Positions 50,950 through 58,343 of a stretch of DNA of 64,000 nt are shown piece after piece. The position numbers were made by a program, and so were the translations under genes. Numbering within the stretch: position 1 is the first letter of the stretch; every line of letters starts with the position of its first letter. Under the pieces are notes generated by a model. It had not been told where the DNA came from and did not search any database. It worked only from the letters and a program-made list of their open reading frames with translations. The DNA comes from Chitinophaga sp. Cy-1792 (GTDB lineage: Bacteria > Bacteroidota > Bacteroidia > Chitinophagales > Chitinophagaceae). The stretch spans positions 2,666,001-2,730,000 of the forward strand of contig NZ_VWWO01000001.1 in assembly GCF_011752935.1 (NCBI RefSeq), read 5' to 3'.

Positions 50950-52056
50950 ATGAACGGAGCTAAGTACAGTCAGTGGAGAGCCATGTTTGCCATTACAAAA
51001 GGAAGCCTGAGAGCTACTTTCAGAAGTCCGTCTTCTGTAGTATTCAGTCTGGCCTTTCCGCTGGTATTTATCCTTGTGTTTGGATTTATCGGAAACAGCA
51101 CTGTTTCCATAAAAGTAGGGGTAGATCGTCATACGGATATCAATACAGCATTCTATAAGTCGTTGGAAACCAACAAGACATTGAAGCTGATCACGGATGC
51201 CAGTGATGCGGAAATGGCGGAAAACCTCAAAAAAGGCAATTATGTAGCTATTCTTAATATTGAATCCAAACCGGATGCCGAAGGGCACGTGAAATATGAT
51301 GTTCACGTGAAAACCTCCACGGCTACCGATGCCAACAAAAGAGGCATCCTGGTAGCAGCACTGAGGGGTGTTATAGGCCGTATGGACAGCCAGGAATATC
51401 CAAGGCCTTCCGTGGCGACCATCATCCCGGAAGAGGTGCCGGGTCGTATTTATAAAACGATCGACTTTATCCTGCCGGGCCAGCTGGGCTTTGCCCTGAT
51501 GAGCGGCGCCGTATTTACCACCGCCTTTCTGTTTTACGGATTACGTCAGACGCTGGTGCTGAAACGTTTCTTTGCAACGCCTATCAAAAGAGGGTATATA
51601 CTTTTCGCGGAAGGCTTGAGCCGCACGTTGTTTCAGCTGATCAGTTCCGTGATCATCATTGCCCTGGGGCACTTTGCATTCGGTTTTACGCTCGTAAACG
51701 GATTTGTGACCTTCCTGGAAATGCTGGTATTATCCGCCTTCGGACTGATTGTTTTCCTGGGCTTTGGCTTTATCGTAAGTGGTATCGCCAGAACAGAAAG
51801 CACGATTCCTTTATTCGCCAACATCATTACCCTGCCACAATTCCTGCTGGCGGGTACATTCTTCCCAATAGATTCATTCCCTGGCTGGTTACAGCCTATT
51901 TGTAAAATTATGCCCCTGACTTACCTGGCGGACGCCTTGCGTGAAGTAGCGTACGAAGGTAAGCACCTGTGGAATGTTGGTACAGACATCGGCATTCTGG
52001 CACTGTGGGGCATTATCGTTTATGCGGTAGCCGTAAAAGTATTTAGGTGGGAGTAG
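50950..52056 (+). CDS. ABC-2 type transporter permease
   Basis: 368 aa. One membrane segment near 32-52, a large extracytoplasmic domain (about 55-190), then five membrane segments to the C-terminus, typical of YhgE/ABC-2 permeases (FATPIKRGYILFAEGLSR, LPQFLLAGTFFPIDSFP). No ATPase gene is adjacent, so the partner must be encoded elsewhere. The C-terminal motif resembles drug or lipid exporters; substrate unknown. Confidence 0.88.
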   Translation: MNGAKYSQWRAMFAITKGSLRATFRSPSSVVFSLAFPLVFILVFGFIGNSTVSIKVGVDRHTDINTAFYKSLETNKTLKLITDASDAEMAENLKKGNYVAILNIESKPDAEGHVKYDVHVKTSTATDANKRGILVAALRGVIGRMDSQEYPRPSVATIIPEEVPGRIYKTIDFILPGQLGFALMSGAVFTTAFLFYGLRQTLVLKRFFATPIKRGYILFAEGLSRTLFQLISSVIIIALGHFAFGFTLVNGFVTFLEMLVLSAFGLIVFLGFGFIVSGIARTESTIPLFANIITLPQFLLAGTFFPIDSFPGWLQPICKIMPLTYLADALREVAYEGKHLWNVGTDIGILALWGIIVYAVAVKVFRWE

Positions 52057-52068
52057 CCAGGCTTTTGT

Positions 52069-52076
52069 TAGCTTTG
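52069..52076 (+). promoter_or_regulatory. -7 box of the SRPBCC gene pair
   Basis: TAGCTTTG, matching TAnnTTTG, 19 bp before the ATG. No -33 TTG at standard spacing is visible. Confidence 0.4.
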
Positions 52077-52095
52077 TTATTCTAAAACCCTTCCG

Positions 52096-52629
52096 ATGCA
52101 AGCCTTTTTTATTATCCTGGGTGCATTGATCGTACTGATACTGGCGTTGTTCGTGTTCAGTATGTTATTGTCATCTTCGGTGAAAGTAGAGCGTGTTTTG
52201 CTGATACCAGCTCCTCCCGAGCGTATATTCCCTTTCGTTAATGTCATAAAGAACTGGGAATTATGGTCGCCCTGGAAAGAGATAGACCCGAATGTAAAGA
52301 TCACCTATGGTGAGAAGGACAGCGGCGCCGGGGCAGGTTATACCTGGGACAGCAAAGACCGGAAAATAGGCAGGGGAAGCGTAGTCATTACCGCATCAAA
52401 GGAAAATCAATCTATCTCTACAGAAACAGATTTTATGAATATGGGAGTAGCTAAGGGCTATTTCCGTTTCGAACCGGCTCCCGGCGGTACTTTGGTGACC
52501 TGGGGATCCGTTACGGATATGGGCCAGCACCCGGTCCGTAAGCTGGTAGGACTGATGCTGGATAAATGGATAGGGAAGGATTTTGAAAAAGGGCTGAGTA
52601 ACCTCTCCCGATTAGCAACAAAAAGATAA
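52096..52629 (+). CDS. SRPBCC (START-like) family protein 1
   Basis: 177 aa. N-terminal membrane anchor (3-22), then a helix-grip domain (PERIFPFVNVIKNWELWSPWKEIDP, YTWDSKDRKIGRGSVVIT). The family binds hydrophobic ligands. It is followed 3 bp later by a paralogue. Confidence 0.85.
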   Translation: MQAFFIILGALIVLILALFVFSMLLSSSVKVERVLLIPAPPERIFPFVNVIKNWELWSPWKEIDPNVKITYGEKDSGAGAGYTWDSKDRKIGRGSVVITASKENQSISTETDFMNMGVAKGYFRFEPAPGGTLVTWGSVTDMGQHPVRKLVGLMLDKWIGKDFEKGLSNLSRLATKR

Positions 52630-52632
52630 ATT

Positions 52633-53163
52633 ATGAGATTTATTAAGTTAGGAATTATCAGTGTTATCGTTTTTGGAAGCCTGATGTTCCTTGGCTCCTT
52701 ACTGCTTCCGTCAACAGCGGTGGTGGAACGTACAGGAGTGATCCAGGCCCCTATTGATGTAGTGTATGCGCATATCGGTGACCTGAAAGCCTGGGCGCCA
52801 TGGAATCCCTGGTTTAAGCCCGATAGTACCGCCACCATACAATTCTCACAGCAAACAAGTGGTACCGGCGCCTGGTATACCTGGGAAGGTAGCCACAGCA
52901 GTGGAAAAGTTACCATCCTGGATAGTGATCCTAAAAAAGGTATCCATTATTCCATGGATGTCAAAAATATGAAGCCGGTAGATGCCGGTATTGAGTTGAA
53001 ACCTACCGCCGACGGCAAAGCAACCGCTATCTTCTGGCATATGCAAACCCATCTGGGAATGCTCCCGTGGTGGAAACTGAGGGGATTTATGGCTGATAAA
53101 ATCTTTGGACCTGCTATGGACCAGGGACTTACAACATTAAGTCAGCTTTGTGAAGGAAAATAA
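52633..53163 (+). CDS. SRPBCC (START-like) family protein 2
   Basis: 176 aa with the same layout (anchor 5-22; YAHIGDLKAWAPWNPWF; TWEGSHSSGKVTIL). It is a tandem paralogue of gene 1, similar in pattern but well diverged. A heterodimer is conceivable. Confidence 0.85.
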   Translation: MRFIKLGIISVIVFGSLMFLGSLLLPSTAVVERTGVIQAPIDVVYAHIGDLKAWAPWNPWFKPDSTATIQFSQQTSGTGAWYTWEGSHSSGKVTILDSDPKKGIHYSMDVKNMKPVDAGIELKPTADGKATAIFWHMQTHLGMLPWWKLRGFMADKIFGPAMDQGLTTLSQLCEGK

Positions 53164-53274
53164 CCCATTAAATTGGTGGAGTTATTTTACCATTAATCAG
53201 AAATGACAGATATTTATTCTTGTTAATATCTAAATTGGTTCATCCTCTTATTCTAACACAATAACACGAATCAA

Positions 53275-53769
53275 ATGAAAAAATTCTTAATGGCAGCTTT
53301 TTTTACTGCAACTGCTACTGTAGCATTCGCTCAGCAGGAACAGCGTAAAAGTCCACACGTTACCGCAGAAGGTAAAGATATAAAAGTAGTGTACGGTCAG
53401 CCATCCAAAAATGGCAGGGAAATTTTTGGCAAACTGGAACCATTCGGTAAGGTATGGCGTGCCGGTGCCGACGAAGCTACTGAAATCACATTCGCAAAAG
53501 ACATGACTTTTGGTGGTAAGCCTGTAAAAGCAGGTACTTACACCCTGTTTGTCATTCCGGAACCGAAAGAATGGACAATCATCCTGAACAGCACCCTGAA
53601 GCAGTGGGGCGCGTACAGCTATGATAAAATCAAGGACAAAAATGTACTGGAAGTAACAGTGCCTTTGGAAAAAGTGAAAGCACCAGTTGAGAAACTGACT
53701 TACACTGTTGGGCCTAAATCCCTTGACATTGCATGGGATGAAGCAAAAGTTGCCATTCCTGTTAAGTAA
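53275..53769 (+). CDS. DUF2911 family secreted protein
   Basis: 164 aa. Signal peptide (1-19, ending VAFA). The core GREIFGKLEPFGKVWRAGADEAT is the DUF2911 signature. It is a small beta-rich periplasmic protein of unknown function. Confidence 0.9.
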   Translation: MKKFLMAAFFTATATVAFAQQEQRKSPHVTAEGKDIKVVYGQPSKNGREIFGKLEPFGKVWRAGADEATEITFAKDMTFGGKPVKAGTYTLFVIPEPKEWTIILNSTLKQWGAYSYDKIKDKNVLEVTVPLEKVKAPVEKLTYTVGPKSLDIAWDEAKVAIPVK

Positions 53770-53788
53770 GTACAGAAAAATAGTTTAT

Positions 53789-53947
53789 AAAGAGGCTGTT
53801 TCAATAGTAATATTCCCAGTAAATGATCTGACCAAGGTATGTTTTACCAAAGTTGGATTTGCAATCGATACCTTCGGTATCGATTGGTTGGGTTCCGCGC
53901 CGCGCGGGGGGCTTTCGCCCGATATTAGCTTTTGATACAGCCTCTTT
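53789..53947. mobile_element. MITE-like element with terminal inverted repeats
   Basis: The ends read inward as AAAGAGGCTGTTTCAATAG (left, from 53789) and AAAGAGGCTGTATCAAAAG (right, complement, from 53947), differing at two of 19 positions, with further similarity if one gap is allowed. GAGGCTGT-type ends occur on many IS elements in Bacteroidota. No transposase fits in about 159 bp. The interior holds a CAATCGATACC/GGTATCGATTG hairpin (53862-53886, loop TTC) and a GC-rich part. It ends 2 bp before the bioA stop codon. A clean target duplication is not evident. Confidence 0.6.
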
Positions 53948-53948
53948 T

Positions 53949-55229
53949 TTATTTCAAGTGAGATGCTATCAGCGTAATCACCGACTGGTAAACCGTTTCC
54001 AGCTGAAGGTCTGTAATGCAGTATGGTGGCAGGATATAGAGCGTATTGCCCAGTGGCCGCAACATCACCCTGCATTCCCGGAAATAGCTATGCAACATGG
54101 CCGCAATATTATTCGTATATCCGTCGGCGTTATTAGTAATAATATCAAATGCGATAATGGTGCCTTGCAGTCTTGTGTTTTTTATTTGCGGATATTGCTG
54201 CAGCTGCTGCATGAATTGTGTATGGGCATGTTGTATCCGCTGGCGGTTGGCGGTACAGGCCGGGTCCAGGAATATATCCAGACTGGCCAGCGCTACAGAG
54301 CAGGCCAGCGGGTTGGCAGTGAAAGAGTGGCCATGGAAGAGCGTTTTCAACTTGTCGTTCGATAGGAATGCCTCGTAGATAGCTGTAGTGCAGGTAGTAA
54401 CTCCGAGTGCCATACTGCCACCGGTAAGGCCTTTCGACAAACAGATCATATCCGGCGTAGTAGTACAGTTTTCCATCGCGAAATTTTTCCCTGTACGACC
54501 AAATCCCGTCATTACTTCATCTGCGATCAGCAGGATATTTTGTGATTTACAGTATTCCAGCAGTTTATCGAGCGGTGCTGCCTCGTACATCAGCATGCCG
54601 CCGGCGCCCTGTACCAGTGGCTCAAAGATGAACGCCGCTATATTTCCCACGCCGATGCTTTCTATCTGGCGTACCAGCTCCGGCAGATTCTCCGCTGTGG
54701 GAAGATCTATAAACACTACTTCAAACAGCAGTTCATCAAATACCCTGGTGAAAACACTACGGCCGCTGACACTCATGGCGCCGAAAGTGTCGCCATGGTA
54801 GGCATTTTTGAAGGCAAGGAATTTATTCCTTCGCTGTCCCTGGTTATCCCAGTACTGGAGGGCCATTTTCAGTGCTACTTCTACGGCGGTGGAACCATTA
54901 TCAGAATAGAAAACCCGTTGCTGTTGCCCGGGTAATATGGGAAGTAAACGTTCTGCGAGTTCTACGGCGGCGGGGTGCGTAAACCCTGAGAAAATCACAT
55001 GCTGTAGCTCATAGGCCTGTTGCGCCAGTTTGGCGGCAATATGCGGATGTGCGTGTCCGTGAATATTTACCCACCAGCTGGAAGTGGCGTCAATAAAGCT
55101 ATTGCCCTGTTCATCGAAAAGGAGGGCGCCTTCACCACGTAGGATGGCGATAGGTGGTGGTGCTGTCTGCATCTGTGTGTACGGATGCCAGATGACCTGC
55201 TGATCGCGCACCGATAGTGATGTTTGCAT
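53949..55229 (-). CDS. bioA: Adenosylmethionine-8-amino-7-oxononanoate aminotransferase
   Basis: 426 aa. BioA makes 7,8-diaminopelargonate in biotin synthesis, using SAM as amino donor. The SWWVNIHGHAHP substrate region, Asp237 (IADEVMTGFGR) and the PLP Lys266 (LSKGLTGG) are present. The last codons lie next to the MITE-like element, but the C-terminus looks complete. No other bio gene is nearby. Confidence 0.93.
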   Translation of the reverse strand: MQTSLSVRDQQVIWHPYTQMQTAPPPIAILRGEGALLFDEQGNSFIDATSSWWVNIHGHAHPHIAAKLAQQAYELQHVIFSGFTHPAAVELAERLLPILPGQQQRVFYSDNGSTAVEVALKMALQYWDNQGQRRNKFLAFKNAYHGDTFGAMSVSGRSVFTRVFDELLFEVVFIDLPTAENLPELVRQIESIGVGNIAAFIFEPLVQGAGGMLMYEAAPLDKLLEYCKSQNILLIADEVMTGFGRTGKNFAMENCTTTPDMICLSKGLTGGSMALGVTTCTTAIYEAFLSNDKLKTLFHGHSFTANPLACSVALASLDIFLDPACTANRQRIQHAHTQFMQQLQQYPQIKNTRLQGTIIAFDIITNNADGYTNNIAAMLHSYFRECRVMLRPLGNTLYILPPYCITDLQLETVYQSVITLIASHLK

Positions 55230-55323
55230 ATCCGGGAGTTAGGTGAGGGGCGAAGGTAATGGGTGGGGGAAGATGGTAAGGGTACCGGTTTTGATTTTTG
55301 AAGTATGCCGGTGATAATTTTAG

Positions 55324-55402
55324 TGCCTTTATACCCGCCGCCGGAGGCGGCGGGTATAAAGGCAGATGGCGCGGCCCCGGCGGGGCCGCGCCATCTGCCT
55401 TT
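55324..55402. repeat. Paired triloop palindrome, element C
   Basis: Hairpin 1: 55324-55342 / GGA / 55346-55364 (19 bp perfect). Hairpin 2: 55358-55378 / GGC / 55382-55402 (21 bp perfect). The shared middle arm is AAAGGCA (55358-55364); TGCCTTT or GCCTTT recurs at the outer ends. It lies between the hybrid kinase stop and the bioA start. Confidence 0.9.
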
Positions 55403-55414
55403 GGCAACTATTTA

Positions 55415-57967
55415 TTACGCATAATGGTGTGCTAATGCTTTATACAAATCTGCGGCAGCATAAGGTTTCGGCAGTAAGTCGGTGACATGCAGCATAGATA
55501 ATTTTTCTGCTACTTCCGGCATAATATCCGCGGTCAGCACAATGATAAACGCATCGGGCTGGATCATTTTGATATGTGGGATGGCTTCATAACCATTCAT
55601 TTCCGGCATATGCAGATCGAGGATGATACCATCAAAAGTTTGTTCTTTTAGCCTTTCCAGGGCTTGTTTGCCATTGGTGGCTGTCGTAACGCCTGCACCT
55701 GATTTTTTAAGCTGCATTTCCAGTATGCGGATGTTGATAATATTATCTTCTACGACCAGCAGGTTCATACCTTCGAGGAAGCCTGGCGCCCACTGTTTAC
55801 AGCGGAGTTCAACCGGATGTGCAACAGGTATTTCGAATCCCAGTGTAAAGGAAAAGGCACTGCCTTTACCGGGAGCACTGTCCAGCGTGATATGTCCGCG
55901 TTGTATTTCCACCAGTTTTTTGGTGATGGCAAGTCCGAGGCCTGTGCCACCATGTTGTCTGGCGGTAGCTGCATCTGCCTGGGAGAAGGTTTCAAAAATA
56001 CGGTCGTGCAGTGCCGCAGGGATGCCGATACCAGTATCACGTACCGTGAAGCAGATATGTATTCTGTTGCCATGTCGTTCTTCCTGGTGCACTTCAATGC
56101 AGACGGAGCCTTTGGAAGTAAATTTGATGGCGTTGTTGACGAGGTTATTCAGTATCTGTGAGAGTCTTACAGGATCGCCGAGGATCATTGGCGGCAGCTC
56201 GTGGTCCAGTGCTGTAAACAGTTTGATGCCTTTGCCTTTGGCGAGTGGCTGGAAATTGCCGGCAATACCATGTATCAGCTGATTGAGATTGACAGGTATG
56301 TGTTCCAGTTCTATCTTCCCGGCTTCTATCTTACTAAAATCAAGAATGTCGTTGATAAGTCCCAGCAGGTGATTTGCGGAAAATTGCAGGCTATGGACCA
56401 CCTCTGTATTATCTGCGTGGTGGTTATCTTCCAGGATGCCTGCTATACCGATAATAGCGTTTAGGGGCGTACGGATTTCATGGCTCATCACGGAAAGGAA
56501 CTCACTGCGGGAAGTGGCGGCTTTTTCTGCAAATTCTTTTGCTTTCACCAGTTCCAGTTCTGTTACTTTCTGGTTGGTGATATCCATAATGATACCCCTG
56601 AAGTGGGAGATTTTGCCATTGGTAAAGATCGGCATGCCAACGGTTTTTACCCATGTAGGTGTGCCATTGGCAGATACGTGGCGTAATTCGAGGCAATAGG
56701 ATTTATGGTTTTCAAAGAGGTTTTTTCTGTGTTCTTCAAATATGGCCCTGTCGTCCGGATGATAGAATATGGAGCAGGTAGCCAGGGATATCGGATGATC
56801 GTAGGGTACTTCCCTGAGATCATAGATTTGTTTGGTCCAGAAGAGTTCACTGGTGGCGGTATTGAATTCCCATCCACCGATGGCGCCCATTTGCTGGCTG
56901 ATATTGAGGAGATGATTATTTCTTTCCAGTTCAGCTTTAGCCTGTTGAAGGGCCAGTTCGTCCATCTTACGTCTGCTGATATTTTTTACCAGGATAAGCA
57001 GGCGTTTGGGTGCATCGGGATGATCGGCTGTTATGAGCGACATCTTCATGCGGTACCAGTTATTTATATCCTGGCGGATATCTTTATATTCATATTCCAT
57101 TGGTTCTCCGGTACCTAATACGGTATCAGCGAGTGAGTCGAAGATGGTGGCGAGTTCACCCATCACTTCCGTGATTGGTCTGTTCAGTACCTGGTCTTTA
57201 GGTTTGAATAGCAGGCGTTCATTGTTGCACCATACTTTAGTAAAGATTTTGTTTTCATTGAGTTCGAATACGATATCGTCCAGGGTGGTTACCAGTGCTT
57301 CCAGGTCAGACGTCATGCGGCGATTTGCTTTTTCGATGCGGTTGCGTTCTTTTTCCTGGTTGTTGGCGAAAAGCAAAATGGCATAGGTTTGAACAAGGGG
57401 CTTCAGGATATCATAGGTGGTGGTAGAATAGCCTCCAGGCTTATTTCCCAGCCCTATGATACCGATCAGCTGTTTGTCGTAAAGAACAGGAATTCCAATA
57501 AAGGAGCGTAGTCTTGGGATATGGTCAGCAAACTCCATCGACTGTTCATCGGGGAGCGGATTGTTGTTCAGGATGGGTAATTCAGTTTTGATGACTTGCC
57601 TGGCGAGGGTTTCCATCTGGAGGAACCGGAGGCCGTTGTCCTGTTCCTTTCCGAATTTCTTTTTCATATCACGGACCCAGTTTGCATGGCTGATGGCATG
57701 CGTGATAATGGAAGGAAAGAGGGTACCATCGGATTTCACTTCGCCTACAAAACCACATTCGCTTTCAGTAATACTCATCAGGTTATACAGAAAGGTTTCC
57801 AGCGTGGAACCGGGGTTTCGGTGCAGCGCCATTGTCTGATGCATGGAACATAAGGTGTCCATGATACTGTTGAGCTGCGTTAACTTCAGCTGTAGGTCAG
57901 CAATTTCCGCAATTTCTTCTTCCGCTACAGCCATGGGTAGCAATGCAGGTACGGTTGAAGCCAGCAT
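55415..57967 (-). CDS. Hybrid sensor histidine kinase (GAF-PAS-PAS-HisKA-HATPase-REC)
   Basis: 850 aa from the ATG at 57965-57967. The head of the frame is a TTG 14 codons earlier; an ATG at 57932-57934 is a further alternative. Domains: GAF (about 55-200), PAS (225-335), PAS with PAC (355-466), HisKA with SHEIRTPLN (His496), HATPase (600-715), REC at the C-terminus (LLVVEDN, then the phospho-Asp in ILDLHMPEMNG). No membrane segment, so it senses in the cytoplasm. No partner regulator is adjacent. Confidence 0.92.
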   Translation of the reverse strand: MLASTVPALLPMAVAEEEIAEIADLQLKLTQLNSIMDTLCSMHQTMALHRNPGSTLETFLYNLMSITESECGFVGEVKSDGTLFPSIITHAISHANWVRDMKKKFGKEQDNGLRFLQMETLARQVIKTELPILNNNPLPDEQSMEFADHIPRLRSFIGIPVLYDKQLIGIIGLGNKPGGYSTTTYDILKPLVQTYAILLFANNQEKERNRIEKANRRMTSDLEALVTTLDDIVFELNENKIFTKVWCNNERLLFKPKDQVLNRPITEVMGELATIFDSLADTVLGTGEPMEYEYKDIRQDINNWYRMKMSLITADHPDAPKRLLILVKNISRRKMDELALQQAKAELERNNHLLNISQQMGAIGGWEFNTATSELFWTKQIYDLREVPYDHPISLATCSIFYHPDDRAIFEEHRKNLFENHKSYCLELRHVSANGTPTWVKTVGMPIFTNGKISHFRGIIMDITNQKVTELELVKAKEFAEKAATSRSEFLSVMSHEIRTPLNAIIGIAGILEDNHHADNTEVVHSLQFSANHLLGLINDILDFSKIEAGKIELEHIPVNLNQLIHGIAGNFQPLAKGKGIKLFTALDHELPPMILGDPVRLSQILNNLVNNAIKFTSKGSVCIEVHQEERHGNRIHICFTVRDTGIGIPAALHDRIFETFSQADAATARQHGGTGLGLAITKKLVEIQRGHITLDSAPGKGSAFSFTLGFEIPVAHPVELRCKQWAPGFLEGMNLLVVEDNIINIRILEMQLKKSGAGVTTATNGKQALERLKEQTFDGIILDLHMPEMNGYEAIPHIKMIQPDAFIIVLTADIMPEVAEKLSMLHVTDLLPKPYAAADLYKALAHHYA

Positions 57968-58156
57968 GAGCGATTTGGTTTTAGTTGAATAAAGGCTCTG
58001 GTTTTTCAATCAAAAGCAATCACGGCCGCAACATGGCAGCGTATTGTGACATTTGCCCTAAACACTGGGAAAATTATTTGTCAAGTTTGTCTGATACACC
58101 CTAAACAGGAGGCAATGAGTTATGCGGGGAATTATTTCTTAGAATCCTTGCTAAAT

Positions 58157-58196
58157 GTCTTGTGGTTTCCTTAGTAAATAGTCTTGTGGTTTCCTT
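58157..58196. repeat. Two direct repeats with 24-bp period
   Basis: GTCTTGTGGTTTCCTT occurs at 58157-58172 and 58181-58196, with similar spacer sequence (TAAAT). Placed about 190 bp upstream of the kinase ATG, they may be a regulatory-protein site or a small slip duplication. Confidence 0.6.
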
Positions 58197-58286
58197 GGGA
58201 GGATAAATTTACTAAAAATACAATCACTTCCAACTTTTTTTATTGCACATCTCCGGTGCGTAAGTTGTGCAGAAGTCACGGAACAA

Positions 58287-58323
58287 AAAAAAGGCTGACC
58301 TGTACACAGGATCAGCCTTTTTT
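58287..58323. terminator. Terminator after the LTA-synthase-like gene
   Basis: AAAAAAGGCTGA-CCTGT / AC / ACAGG-TCAGCCTTTTTT with one bulged A. It serves the minus-strand gene ending at 58344. Confidence 0.88.
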
Positions 58324-58343
58324 CTATTTAAAAATGGTCAATG

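Larger units (their letters stand above)
58010..58343. other. Gap upstream of the hybrid kinase
   Basis: It holds two 16-bp direct repeats and a terminator, listed separately. I see no small gene or clear -7 box. Confidence 0.5.
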
